Shown: positions 29,765 through 38,608 of the stretch, piece by piece
Numbering within the stretch: the stretch's first letter is position 1
Layout: every line of letters begins with the position of its first letter
Assembly (NCBI GenBank): GCA_016713535.1
Contig: JADJOY010000010.1
Coordinates: 62,001 to 126,000 of the forward strand
DNA from: JADJOY01 sp016713535 [NCBI: Deltaproteobacteria bacterium]
GTDB taxonomy: Bacteria; JADJOY01
DNA: 64,000 nt
Direction of reading: 5' to 3'
Translations under genes and position numbers: made by a program
The notes under the pieces: model-generated
Seen by the model: only the letters and a program-made list of their open reading frames with translations
Databases searched by the model: none
What the model was told of the DNA's origin: nothing

Positions 29765-30565
29765 ATGACCTCAGGCACCTCCGACCGCGTCGGCCGCTCG
29801 CTCGCCGACGAGCCCCGCGAGCGCACGCTCGCGCTCGACACGCTGACCTCGCGCCTGGTCGCGGCGGGGTTGGTGCTCTTGATGGACGCGGTCGGTTACC
29901 ACCTCGTCGGGTTGGCCACCGACACCGCTCAGGCGCACTCGCTGCGGCTCTCGATCGACGACCGCATCCCGTTCCTGCCCTGGTCCGTCTACCTCTACAG
30001 CTGGGTCTACACCGCGATGCTCTACCCGCTCTTCGTGGTGCGGTGCTCGGGGCTCTTCCGCCGCACGGTGGAGGCGTACGCGATCACGATCGCGGTGAGC
30101 CTCGTGGTGTTCGCGATGTTCCCGGTGACGTCCGTGGGCTTCCGCCCCGACCCGGCGACCCTCGACCAGAGCGTGTTCCACAACTGGGGTGTGGCGCTCA
30201 CCTTCTTCGTCGACCCGCCGACCAACCTGTTCCCGTCGCTCCACCTCTCGATCGCGACGCTCGCGGCGCTCATCGCGGGGCGGGCGCGCCCGCTCTTCGG
30301 CTGGTGCGCGGCGCCGATGGTGCTCGCGGTGGCGGTGTCGATCACCACCATGAAGCAGCACTTCGTGCTCGACGGCGTGGGCGCGCTGGCGGTGGCGACG
30401 TTCGCGTTCCGCAGCCGGTTCGCGAGCTTCCACGAGGAGCGCGACGCGACCGGGCCGCTCGCCTACTCGTGGCGCGGGCCGGTCGGCTACCTGTTCTTCC
30501 ACGGCGTCGTTTACCTGGCGCTCTACGTCGCGTTCCGCTGCGGCTTCCGTCCCTGGGACGGCTGA
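29765..30565 (+). CDS. PAP2-family membrane phosphatase
   Basis: A 266-residue polytopic protein with about six hydrophobic segments. The PAP2 catalytic motifs are partly visible: the second motif in NLFPSLHLSIATLAAL (PSxH) and the third in TMKQHFVLDGVGALAVA (H...D). The first motif (KxxxxxxRP) is not clear, so this is the divergent type related to inositolphosphotransferases that act on lipid phosphates. It follows the aminopeptidase by 36 bp on the same strand. Phosphatidate or undecaprenyl-pyrophosphate substrates are possible. Confidence 0.75.
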   Translation: MTSGTSDRVGRSLADEPRERTLALDTLTSRLVAAGLVLLMDAVGYHLVGLATDTAQAHSLRLSIDDRIPFLPWSVYLYSWVYTAMLYPLFVVRCSGLFRRTVEAYAITIAVSLVVFAMFPVTSVGFRPDPATLDQSVFHNWGVALTFFVDPPTNLFPSLHLSIATLAALIAGRARPLFGWCAAPMVLAVAVSITTMKQHFVLDGVGALAVATFAFRSRFASFHEERDATGPLAYSWRGPVGYLFFHGVVYLALYVAFRCGFRPWDG

Positions 30566-30573
30566 GCCCGCGG

Positions 30574-31833
30574 CGCGGCCGCGAAGGATCGCGGCCCTCC
30601 AGCCGATCGATCCCCTTCCTGCGCTGGAGGGCGGTGGTCCCTCACCGCCACGGAGCTCGACTCCGGTCCAGCCCGGCGGCCGCGAAGGATCGCGGCCCTC
30701 CAGACGATCGATCCCGTTCCTGCGCCGGAGGGCGGTGGTCCCTCACCGCCGCGGCGCTCGACTCCGGTCCAGCCCGTCGGCCGCGAAGGATCGCGGCCCT
30801 CCAGCCGATCGAGCCGCTTCCTGCGCTGGAGGGCGGTGGTCCTCACCGCCACGGAGCTCGACTCCGGTCCAGCCCGGCGGCCGCGAAGGATCGCGGCCCT
30901 CCAGCCGATCGATCCCCTTCCTGCGCTGGAGGGCGGTGGTCCTCACCGCCGCGGAGCTCGACTCCGGCCCAGCCCGGCGGCCGCGAAGGATCGCGGCCCT
31001 CCAGACGATCGATCCCCTTCCTGCGCTGGAGGGCGGTGGTCCCTCACCGCCACGGAGCTCGACTCCGGTCCAGCCCGGCGGCCGCGAAGGATCGCGGCCC
31101 TCCAGACGATCGATCCCGTTCCTGCGCTGGAGGGCGGTGGTCCCTCACCGCCACGGAGCTCGACTCCGGTCCAACCCGGCGGCCGCGAAGGATCGCGGCC
31201 CTCCAGACGATCGATCCCGTTCCTGAGCTGGAGGGCGGTGGTCCCTCACCGCCACGGAGCTCGACTCCGGTCCAGCCCGGCGGCCGCGAAGGATCGCGGC
31301 CCTCCAGCCGATCGATCCCCTTCCTGCGCTGGAGGGCGGTGGTCCCTCACCGCCGCGGAGCTCGACTCCGGCCCAACCCGGCGGCCGCGAAGGATCGCGG
31401 CCCTCCAGCCGATCGATCCCCTTCCTGCGCTGGAGGGCGGTGGTCCCTCACCGCCACGGAGCTCGACTCCGGTCCAGCCCGGCGGCCGCGAAGGATCGCG
31501 GCCCTCCAGACGATCGATCCCGTTCCTGCGCCGGAGGGCGGTGGTCCCTCACCGCCGCGGCGCTCGACTCCGGTCCAACCCGGCGGCCGCGAAGGATCGC
31601 GGCCCTCCAGCCGATCGATCCGCTTCCTGCGCTGGAGGGCGGTGGTCCCTCACCGCCACGGAGCTCGACTCCGGTCCAGCCCGGCGGCCGCGAAGGATCG
31701 CGGCCCTCCAGCCGATCGATCCCCTTCCTGCGCTGGAGGGCGGTGGTCCCTCACCGCCACAGAGCTCGACTCCGGTCCAGCCCGGCGGCCGCGAAGGATC
31801 GCGGCCCTCCAGCCGGGCGACCCGCTCCACGAC
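30574..31833. repeat. tandem array of thirteen 101-bp units
   Basis: The core GCGAAGGATCGCGGCCCTCC begins at 30581, 30682, 30783, 30883, 30983, 31084, 31185, 31286, 31387, 31488, 31589, 31690 and 31791: thirteen copies, period 101 bp (100 twice). Each full unit has two perfect hairpins, GGCCGCGA-AGGA-TCGCGGCC and GGCGGTG-GTCCCT-CACCGCC, plus CGATCGATC between them. Units differ at a few linked positions (CAGCC/CAGAC, CCCCTT/CCCGTT, GCTGG/GCCGG, CACGGAG/CGCGGCG). Since 101 is not a multiple of three, the long open frames across it are by-products and not genes. Confidence 0.95.
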
Positions 31834-31861
31834 GCAGCGCGGCACCGCGCGCCAATCCTGC

Positions 31862-31867
31862 TAGGCT
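31862..31867 (+). promoter_or_regulatory. -10 element just before the helicase start
   Basis: TAGGCT, six bases before the ATG at 31874, with no ribosome-binding site between. A transcript started from it would begin at or next to the start codon, that is, be leaderless. It sits right after the last unit of the repeat array. Confidence 0.45.
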
Positions 31868-31873
31868 CCGCGA

Positions 31874-33370
31874 ATGCCTTTCGCGACCTTCGGCCTTCAT
31901 CCCGACCTGGTGCGCGCCACGCGCGAGCTGGGTTTCACCCGCCCGACCCCCATCCAGGAACAGGCGATCCCACCTGCCATCGCGGGCAAGGACGTCCTCG
32001 CGTGCGCGATGACGGGCAGCGGCAAGACCGCCGCGTTCCTGCTCCCGATCCTCGAGCGCCTCCGCACCAAGCCCCGCGGCCGGACCCGCGCGCTGGTGCT
32101 GGCACCCACCCGCGAGCTGGCGGCGCAGATCCACGCGCACCTCGAGGAGCTCGCGGTCCACACCGGCGTCACCGGCGCCGCGGTGTTCGGCGGCGTCGGC
32201 ATGGCGCCCCAGGAGCACGCGTTCCGCAGCGGCGTGGACGTCATCGCCGCCACTCCCGGGCGCCTCCTCGACCACTTCCGGCAGCCCTACGCGCGCCTCG
32301 AGCACCTCGAGGTCGTGGTCCTCGACGAGGCGGACCGGATGCTCGACATGGGCTTCCTGCCCGACATCCGCCGCGTGCTCAAGCACCTGCCCACCAAGCG
32401 CCAGACGATGCTCTTCAGCGCCACGATGCCGGCGCCGATCGTCGAGCTGTCGCGCGAGATGCTGCACCAGCCGGTGGCGGTGAACCTGGAGCGCAAGGCC
32501 GCGCCCGCGGTCGGCATCACGCAGGCCGTGTACCCGGTGCCGAGCGAGCTCAAGGCGGCGCTCTTCGCCGAGCTCATGAACCGCGGCGAGATCCGCCAGG
32601 TCATCGTGTTCACGCGCACCAAGCACCGCGCCAACCGCCTCGCCGACTACCTCGACCGGCACGCGATCTCGAACGCGCGGATCCACGGCAATCGCAGCCA
32701 GGCGCAGCGCACCGACGCCCTCGCGGGCTTCAAGGACGGCCGCTACAAGGTGCTGGTGGCGACCGACATCGTGGCACGCGGCATCGACGTCGAGGCGCTC
32801 GGCCACGTGCTCAACTTCGACGTGCCGCACGTGCCCGAGGACTACATCCACCGCGTCGGGCGCACCGCGCGCGCCGAGGCCACCGGCGAGGCGTTCACGT
32901 TCGTCTCGCCGGAGGAGCGCGAGGACCTGCAGCGCATCGAGCGCGCGATCGGCAAGCGCCTTCCCGAGGTGCGCCTGCCCGGGTTCGACTACGCCAAGAA
33001 GCCCGCCGAGAAGCTCGAGATCCCGCTCGCGGACCGCATCGCCGCGATCCGCGCGCGCAAGGCCGAGGAGCGCGCGCGCGCCAAGGCGAAGGCCGAGCGC
33101 CGCGACGGCGCGCCCCAGGGGCGCGGTGGGAGCTCGGGCGGAAGCGCGAGCGCCGGACGCGCGAGCGGCGGCGGGCGGCCCGGCGGCGGCTCCGGGCGAC
33201 CGGGCTCCGGCCGACCCGCGCCCGCCCCGGGACGCTCGGCGCCCGCGGCGCCCTCGGGCCAGGCCGGTGCCCCCGGTGCACCCGGAGCTCCGACCGCTGC
33301 CCGTCGCAGGCGGCGGCGCCGCGGCGGGTCGGGGTCGGGGGCGGGCGGACCGCCAGCGCCCGCGCGCTGA
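31874..33370 (+). CDS. DEAD-box ATP-dependent RNA helicase (RhlE-like)
   Basis: A 498-residue cytoplasmic RNA helicase. It shows the Q motif (FGLHPDLVRATRELGFTRPT, PIQEQAIPPA), Walker A AMTGSGKTAAF, motif II as VLDEADRMLDMGF, SAT as LFSATMP, then the second RecA domain with VIVFTRTKHRANRL, VATDIVARGIDVE and HRVGRTARAE. After about residue 400 comes a basic, Gly/Pro/Ala-rich tail, common in the RhlE/DbpA group and probably RNA-binding. Roles include ribosome assembly and mRNA turnover. It lies immediately after the 13-unit repeat array. Confidence 0.93.
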   Translation: MPFATFGLHPDLVRATRELGFTRPTPIQEQAIPPAIAGKDVLACAMTGSGKTAAFLLPILERLRTKPRGRTRALVLAPTRELAAQIHAHLEELAVHTGVTGAAVFGGVGMAPQEHAFRSGVDVIAATPGRLLDHFRQPYARLEHLEVVVLDEADRMLDMGFLPDIRRVLKHLPTKRQTMLFSATMPAPIVELSREMLHQPVAVNLERKAAPAVGITQAVYPVPSELKAALFAELMNRGEIRQVIVFTRTKHRANRLADYLDRHAISNARIHGNRSQAQRTDALAGFKDGRYKVLVATDIVARGIDVEALGHVLNFDVPHVPEDYIHRVGRTARAEATGEAFTFVSPEEREDLQRIERAIGKRLPEVRLPGFDYAKKPAEKLEIPLADRIAAIRARKAEERARAKAKAERRDGAPQGRGGSSGGSASAGRASGGGRPGGGSGRPGSGRPAPAPGRSAPAAPSGQAGAPGAPGAPTAARRRRRRRGGSGSGAGGPPAPAR

Positions 33371-33381
33371 GCCCGACATCG

Positions 33382-33505
33382 GCGGACGGCCGGGAGGCCG
33401 TCCCTCCGAACGACGAGCCACGCGAACGCTATCGGACGGCCGCGAGCTCCTCCCGCCGAGCGCGACGCCGATCCAGCCCTTCGGAGGGCCCGCCTCCGGC
33501 GGGCC
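33382..33505. repeat. paired dispersed hairpins after the helicase
   Basis: GGACGGCC-GGGA-GGCCGTCC followed by CTCCGAACG (33382-33401), and GGAGG followed by a GGCCCGCC-TCC-GGCGGGCC hairpin (33487-33505). The same pair in the same order recurs at 35706-35781. Noncoding gap between convergent genes. Confidence 0.75.
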
Positions 33506-33536
33506 GCCGGCCCGAGGTCGTATTCGGACGGGGCGA

Positions 33537-35012
33537 TCAGCCCAGGACTTCGACCTGCCCACCCCGCCAGTGGGCGACCTCGCGGTTGCCGGGCGTGCGA
33601 ACGACCGCCTCGGTGTAGCGCGCCGCGCCCAGCGACCAGCAGGCCTCCATGAGCGCCTTGCGCCGGTCGGGCGCGGGGAGGTCGGTCCAGCTCGCCGGCA
33701 CCTCGACCACCACGCGCGCGCCCTCGACGCGCACCGTCTGCACCGGCAGGTGCTTCCGGAGCGCCTCGGTGTCGACCGGCAGGGTCTCGCGGAGGTTCAC
33801 CATCTCGACCGTGGACGGCGCGTAGAGCACGTACCCGACCGACGCGCCGATCGAAGCCACCAGCGCGAGCGCCGCCGCCCTCCTCCCCACCGACCACGAC
33901 GCCACGTCCGCGCTCGCCGCGCGGTACCACACCATCGGGTTGAGGCGGCCGTACGAAGGCGGCGGCGCCGGCTTCGGTTTGGGCGCCGGCCGCCACTCGA
34001 TCGCGGGCGCGGAGAACGCCTCGAGCGTGGTGAGCAGCCCACCGATCATGGCGTCGAGCGCCGCGAGAAGCCGGTCGAGCGCCGCGTACGAGGCCGCGCC
34101 CGTGACGTCGGTGAGCGGCTCGTCGCCGGAGCTCAGACCCGCCTCGCGGCGCGCCGCCACGCCGCGGCGCGCGTCGAGCACACCGCGCCGCACGTAGTCG
34201 AGCTGCTCGCGGTGCCCGGGGGCCAAGGTCTCGAGCCGCCACGAGATCGTGTCGAGGACGTCGATCAACCGGACCTGGACATCGAGCGCGCGCGCCCAGA
34301 CCATGGCGCGCGGCGCGCCCGGCTTGAGCTCGTCGAGGAGCGAGTTGCGCGGGATCCCCGCGATCGGACCGAGGATGCGGCCGCGATAGCCGAGGATCAC
34401 TCCGTGGTCGAACTCGGAGCGCTCGAGCACCGGCGCCCCCAGGCGCAGCAACGTGAGCGCGTTCTGACCCTCGGTGCCCGGGCGGAGCTGCGCGTGTACG
34501 AGGTCCGCCCAGCCGCCCCGCGCCCAGATCTGCATTCCCGAGCCGTGCTCGGGCGGGCGATCGGGGCTCGACGCTGGGTGGACCGGCCAGTCGAGGTAGC
34601 CGAGCGGGTCGAGTCGCGCGACCTCGCGACGCCGCGCCGCGAGCTCCTCGAGCCGCTCGACGAGGTCGGCCGGCGGGTCGACGAACTCGACGCCGAAGCC
34701 GTAGACGATCTCGGATCCCTCGCGGCGGTTGATGCGCACCACGCGGCCCTTGCCGTGGAAGCGGCCGAGACCGCCGGCGAGCCCGAACTCGAGGCCGAGC
34801 CGGGAGCCTGCGCTCGCGAGCTTCTCGGACTGGATGAAGGCGCCGCCCGCCGAGAGCGAGGTGATCACGCCGGGGTCGGCGGGCGGGTTGGCTTCGTGGA
34901 TGCGCGCGACGAGCGCGACGTTATGGCGGCGGTGGCGGCGCCGGTCGTCGGCGACCGGGTCGCTCGACGAGGTCGCGACGCGGGATTCGTTTCGTGCGTG
35001 CGGGTGTGCCAC
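33537..35012 (-). CDS. PilZ-domain protein with a C-terminal membrane segment
   Basis: A 491-residue protein. The N-terminal 115 residues form a PilZ domain, which binds cyclic di-GMP: the RRRHRRHN Arg patch supplies the RxxxR motif, and ITSLSAGGAFI fits the (D/N)xSxxG motif with Thr at the first position. A long middle region is helical and not recognised. A Pro-rich linker and a membrane helix near residue 392 (RAAALALVASIGASVGYVLY) lead to a C-terminal extracytoplasmic domain of about 80 residues. It is 49 bp downstream of a pilin gene on the same strand, so a link between c-di-GMP and pili or secretion is plausible but unproven. Confidence 0.75.
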   Translation of the reverse strand: MAHPHARNESRVATSSSDPVADDRRRHRRHNVALVARIHEANPPADPGVITSLSAGGAFIQSEKLASAGSRLGLEFGLAGGLGRFHGKGRVVRINRREGSEIVYGFGVEFVDPPADLVERLEELAARRREVARLDPLGYLDWPVHPASSPDRPPEHGSGMQIWARGGWADLVHAQLRPGTEGQNALTLLRLGAPVLERSEFDHGVILGYRGRILGPIAGIPRNSLLDELKPGAPRAMVWARALDVQVRLIDVLDTISWRLETLAPGHREQLDYVRRGVLDARRGVAARREAGLSSGDEPLTDVTGAASYAALDRLLAALDAMIGGLLTTLEAFSAPAIEWRPAPKPKPAPPPSYGRLNPMVWYRAASADVASWSVGRRAAALALVASIGASVGYVLYAPSTVEMVNLRETLPVDTEALRKHLPVQTVRVEGARVVVEVPASWTDLPAPDRRKALMEACWSLGAARYTEAVVRTPGNREVAHWRGGQVEVLG

Positions 35013-35061
35013 GGGAGATTCTCCGGTGACGTGCTCGAGCGACGGATCGGCGCGCGGTCCG

Positions 35062-35523
35062 TCAGTTGAGCGTGATGCGGAACGTTCGAATCGTGCCTTC
35101 GTACTGGGCCACCACGATCGCCTGGGTTGGCGGAACGCCGGAGACCGAGTCGTCGTACGCGAACACCTGGCACGAGCCGTCGACGGTCGGCACCGTGAAC
35201 GTGCCGGCGACGTAGCCCGCCTGGAGCAAGTTGCGCGGGTTGCGCGCGCCGTTGCTGTTCACCTCCGCGATGACGGAGTCGATGGCGCTCTGGGCGGCGT
35301 TGGTCGCGCCCTGCCGCTCGAGCTCCTCCATGCGGTTGATCAGCTCGCTGTCGATCGCGTGCAACGCATCCTGGCAGGCGCCGTGACGCGCCTTTTCGCG
35401 CGTGCCGAGGAGCTGCGGCGCGGCGATCGCGGTCAGGATGCCGATGATGGCGATGACGACGAGCAGCTCGATGAGGGTGAAGCCTTGCTGGGCGGCCATG
35501 TTCGTAGGGCGGCGGCTACGCAT
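35062..35523 (-). CDS. type IV pilin or pseudopilin
   Basis: A 153-residue prepilin. The leader MRSRRPTNMAAQQG is followed by FTLIELLVVIAIIGILTAIA, the prepilin peptidase and methylation site with conserved Glu 5, then the hydrophobic N-terminal helix (AAPQLLGTREKARHGACQDA). Two cysteines (GACQD and GSCQV) may form the pilin disulfide. The size fits a minor pilin or type II secretion pseudopilin. The ATG at 35523 follows AAGGGA, a good ribosome-binding site; a later ATG (MAAQQG) is an alternative giving a very short leader. Confidence 0.9.
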   Translation of the reverse strand: MRSRRPTNMAAQQGFTLIELLVVIAIIGILTAIAAPQLLGTREKARHGACQDALHAIDSELINRMEELERQGATNAAQSAIDSVIAEVNSNGARNPRNLLQAGYVAGTFTVPTVDGSCQVFAYDDSVSGVPPTQAIVVAQYEGTIRTFRITLN

Positions 35524-35625
35524 GGGATTTCCCTTCCCTTTCCGGCGCCTGCTGGCGCGCGGCGGCTGACAATGCAAGGTGAGAGCCGCGGGCATTCGTC
35601 GCGAAATCACACGCATTTCGTCGCC

Positions 35626-36936
35626 TCAGGCGGACGCTCCACGAGCAATTGTCAAATTCCCGCGCCAGGGAAATGCCGCTGCGGGCTGTACGGGCGGGAA
35701 CGAGCGGACGGCCAGGAGGCCGTTCCTCCGAACGGTTCGGCGACGACGCACGTCCCTCGGAGGGCCCACCTCCCGGCGGGCATTCGGGCACGGACGAAGC
35801 GCGGAGCCGTTCGATCCCGCGGGGGCGGCCCCTCCCCTACGCCCCCTGGCTCTGCCCGCAGCGTCGGAGTCCGCGACGACGGCGTCGAGCCAGGTGGCGA
35901 AGGCGGGCTCCGCGAAGAAGCGCTTGGCGAGTGGCTCGGCTTGCGCCAGGACGTCGGCGCGCACCTTCTTCGCGAGGCCGGCCTCTTCGAGCACCTCGCC
36001 GAGGCTCCGCTCGCCGAACACCGCGAGCCCCGCGGCGATCTCTTCCTTCACCAGCGCCTTGAGCCTGGGCGCCTTGCGGGCGTGCTCGGCCATCGCGAGG
36101 CCGACCTCCACCACGTCGTCCCACGGGATCGGCTCGACGGTCGCGCTGAGCTCGGCGAGCGGTGTCGCGAGGATGTGGTCGAGGGCGCGGCTCTGGATCT
36201 TGGCGAGGATCGCGCGCCCCTCCTTGCTCTTGAGGCGCGCGCGCAGCGCGTCGCGCAGCTCGTCGGTCGCGGCTTGCCCGACGTCCGCGACCACGGCGCG
36301 CACCTGCGCCTCGAGGTCGACACCGAGCCCGCCCAGCACCACCTTGCCCGCCTCCATGATCTGCCCCGCGCGCCGCTCCACGGTTGCGCGCAGCATCCCG
36401 CCGAGCCCGCTCGGCCGCTTGCCGTGCTGTCCGACCGCGCCCCCCACGAAGTCCGCGGTCGCTCCACCGAGCACCGGCAGCTTGCGCGTGAGCGAGAGCA
36501 GGAGCTCCTCGAGCACGGGCCCCATGAGCTGCGCCAAGAGCCGCGGATCGACCGCGTCGTCGGCCCAGCGGGTGCGCGGCCCCGGGTGCTCGGCGAGGAT
36601 CTTCTCGATCATCCGCCGCGCCTCGGACGACACCAGCGCGCTCGCCTTCACCTTGCTCTTCTTGGTGCGCGCCAGGTGGCGCTTCCACGCCGGCGCCGCG
36701 ATCTCGTGGATCGCACGCTCGAGCGTTCGGCGGTCCACCGCGGCGAGCCCCCAGTCCGCGAGCCGCGCCGGATCGACATAGCTCTTGACCGGCTGCGCGA
36801 GCACGAAGTCGACCAGCAGGGTCAGCCCCTGCGTGCGTAGTGGGCTCGTCTTGGCGGTGAGCCGCGCCACCGCGCGGGCACTCGGCGCGGCGCTCGCGGC
36901 GGACTTCAACGGCGCTGCCTTGGTGCGTGTGGCCAT
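35626..36936 (-). CDS. protein of unknown function with a repeat-derived C-terminus
   Basis: About 436 residues, largely helical, Ala/Arg/Leu-rich, with no signal peptide. Recognisable stretches such as QGLTLLVDFVLAQPVKSYVD and IPWDDVVEVGLAMAEHARKA do not match a family I know. The ATG at 36936 has GGAG in the preceding gagaggagc and is preferred to the TTG at 36942. From about residue 375 (position 35810 down) the frame runs through the dispersed hairpins at 35706-35781. The last 65 or so residues are therefore probably not native, which suggests that the real stop was lost to an indel near 35850. Confidence 0.6.
   Translation of the reverse strand: MATRTKAAPLKSAASAAPSARAVARLTAKTSPLRTQGLTLLVDFVLAQPVKSYVDPARLADWGLAAVDRRTLERAIHEIAAPAWKRHLARTKKSKVKASALVSSEARRMIEKILAEHPGPRTRWADDAVDPRLLAQLMGPVLEELLLSLTRKLPVLGGATADFVGGAVGQHGKRPSGLGGMLRATVERRAGQIMEAGKVVLGGLGVDLEAQVRAVVADVGQAATDELRDALRARLKSKEGRAILAKIQSRALDHILATPLAELSATVEPIPWDDVVEVGLAMAEHARKAPRLKALVKEEIAAGLAVFGERSLGEVLEEAGLAKKVRADVLAQAEPLAKRFFAEPAFATWLDAVVADSDAAGRARGRRGGAAPAGSNGSALRPCPNARREVGPPRDVRRRRTVRRNGLLAVRSFPPVQPAAAFPWRGNLTIARGASA
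35706..35781. repeat. paired dispersed hairpins upstream of the pilin
   Basis: GGACGGCC-AGGA-GGCCGTTC followed by CTCCGAACGG (35706-35725), then GGAGG with a degenerate GGGCCCACC-TCC-CGGCGGGC hairpin (35762-35781). Same order and spacing type as at 33382-33505. The overlapping minus-strand frame is probably read-through. Confidence 0.7.
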
Positions 36937-37016
36937 GCGCAAGCTCCTCTCTCTCGGTGCGTCTGCGCGGCGCCGAAGGACCAGCTCGTGCGATCCGGGG
37001 ACCAGCCGCGCGCGCT

Positions 37017-37029
37017 CGTGAATATCACG
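37017..37029. promoter_or_regulatory. palindrome upstream of the transcarboxylase operon
   Basis: CGTGA-ATA-TCACG, a perfect 5-bp inverted repeat in an otherwise GC-rich leader, 49 bp before the carboxyltransferase ATG. It could be an operator half-site pair. No regulator gene is adjacent, so this is only a candidate. Confidence 0.35.
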
Positions 37030-37078
37030 TCTTCACGCCCTGGGCGCGCCTCTCCCGCGCAGCAATACTGACTTCGTC

Positions 37079-38608
37079 ATGGACGCCATCAAGAACATCG
37101 AAGTCACCGAGCTCGCGCTGCGCGACGCTCATCAGAGCCTCATGGCGACCCGCATGACCACCGAGGACATGTTGCCCGCGTGCGCCGACCTCGACGCCGC
37201 CGGCTTCTGGTCGCTCGAGTGCTGGGGCGGCGCCACCTTCGACTCCTGCATCCGCTTCTTGAACGAGGACCCGTGGGAGCGGCTGCGCACCTTCAAGCGC
37301 GCCATGCCGGCCACGCCGCTGCAGATGCTGCTGCGCGGCCAGAACCTGCTCGGCTACCGCCACTACGGCGACGACGTGGTCGAGCGCTTCGTCGAGCGCG
37401 CCGCGGCCAACGGTGTGGACGTGTTCCGGGTCTTCGACGCGCTCAACGACCTGCGTAACCTGCGCACCGCCGTCCTGGCGGTGAAGCGCACCGGCAAGCA
37501 CGCGCAGGGTGCGATCAGCTACACGGTGAGCCCGGTTCACAAGATCCAGCGCTTCGTCGACCTCGCGGTGGGCCTACGCGAGATGGGCTGCGACTCGATC
37601 TGCATCAAGGACATGGCGGCGCTGCTCAAGCCGCAGCCGGCCTACGAACTGGTGCGCGAGATCAAGCGCGCGTGCGGCGAGGACACCCGCGTCCACGTCC
37701 ACTGCCACGCCACCACCGGCGTCACGCTGGTGAGCCTGATGAAGGCGATCGAGGCCGGCGCCGACATCGTCGACACCGCCGTCAGCTCGATCGCGCTCGG
37801 CCCCGGCCACAACCCCACCGAGAGCCTGATCGAGATGCTCGAGGGCACGCCCTACACCACGCGCGTCGACCTCGAGCGCGTGCTGCGCGTCCGCGACCAC
37901 TTCGCCGGCGTGCGCTCCCACTACGACGAGTTCGTGTCGCACTTCCTCGGCGTCGAGACCGAGGTGTTCGCGAGCCAGATCCCGGGCGGGATGCTCTCGA
38001 ACATGGAGAGCCAGCTTCGCCAGCAAGGAGCTGGCGATCGCATCCGCGAGGTCCTCGCCGAGGTGCCGCGGGTGCGCCAGGCCTCGGGCTATCCACCGCT
38101 CGTCACCCCGTCGAGCCAGATCGTCGGCACGCAGGCGGTGTTCAACGTGCTGCTCGGGCCGTACGCGGTGCTCTCCAGCGAGTTCGCGGACCTCTTGCTC
38201 GGCTACTACGGAGCGACCTTCGGCGAGAAGGACCCTGAGCTGGTGAAGAAGGCCGCGGCGCAGACCGGCAAGACGCCGATCGACACGCGTCCCGCCGACC
38301 TCATCGCGCCCGAGTGGGAGAAGCTCCGCGAGAGCGCCGCCGCGCTGCCCGGCTCGAACGGCTCCGACGAGGACGTGCTCACCTACGCGATGTTCCCGCA
38401 GGTGGCGCCGGGCTTCTTCGCCAAGCGCGCCGAGGGGCCTCATCCGCCGCAAGGTGCGGCCAAGCCCGCGACGCCAGCGCCCGCCGCCGCATCCGGCGAC
38501 GCCGCGCCTCCCGCACTGAACGGGCCGGTCCACTACGTGGTCACGATCGGCGGACGCGAGCACCGCGTGACCGTGGCGCCCGCCGCGCAGGAAGGAGCCG
38601 CGCAATGA
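37079..38608 (+). CDS. biotin-dependent carboxyltransferase, oxaloacetate decarboxylase alpha/transcarboxylase 5S type
   Basis: A 509-residue TIM-barrel enzyme that moves CO2 between carboxybiotin and pyruvate/oxaloacetate. The barrel opens VTELALRDAHQSLMATRMTT. Metal and substrate stretches are FWSLECWGGATFD, CIKDMAALLKP (carbamylated Lys site) and VHVHCHATTGVT (metal His-x-His). The post-barrel helical domain (IPGGMLSNMESQL) and a Pro/Ala-rich tail follow. The tail ends with PVHYVVTIGGREHRVTV, a biotin-carrier-like start, but no EAMKM, so biotin must come from the separate carrier at 40466. First gene of a four-gene operon, coupled to the next by ATGA. Confidence 0.9.
   Translation: MDAIKNIEVTELALRDAHQSLMATRMTTEDMLPACADLDAAGFWSLECWGGATFDSCIRFLNEDPWERLRTFKRAMPATPLQMLLRGQNLLGYRHYGDDVVERFVERAAANGVDVFRVFDALNDLRNLRTAVLAVKRTGKHAQGAISYTVSPVHKIQRFVDLAVGLREMGCDSICIKDMAALLKPQPAYELVREIKRACGEDTRVHVHCHATTGVTLVSLMKAIEAGADIVDTAVSSIALGPGHNPTESLIEMLEGTPYTTRVDLERVLRVRDHFAGVRSHYDEFVSHFLGVETEVFASQIPGGMLSNMESQLRQQGAGDRIREVLAEVPRVRQASGYPPLVTPSSQIVGTQAVFNVLLGPYAVLSSEFADLLLGYYGATFGEKDPELVKKAAAQTGKTPIDTRPADLIAPEWEKLRESAAALPGSNGSDEDVLTYAMFPQVAPGFFAKRAEGPHPPQGAAKPATPAPAAASGDAAPPALNGPVHYVVTIGGREHRVTVAPAAQEGAAQ

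Noticed and set aside
30574-31833. CRISPR array
   Set aside because: The 101-bp units follow each other directly with no unique spacers, and no cas gene is near.
30735-31864. Repeat-encoded proteins in the tandem array
   Set aside because: The 101-bp period shifts frame every unit; frames stay open only because no unit contains a stop in that phase. No start signal or domain.
27046-33618. Open frame of 2,190 codons on the plus strand
   Set aside because: It crosses the aminopeptidase, PAP2 gene, tandem repeats and helicase in a different frame, is extremely Arg/Pro/Ala-rich and has no domain. It exists because GC-rich out-of-frame sequence lacks stops.
35524-35700. Sigma-54 promoter for the pilin gene
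   Set aside because: TGGCGC-GGGAA-TTTGA resembles the -24/-12 pattern but lacks the required GC at -12; a TTGACA is also present but without a fitting -10.
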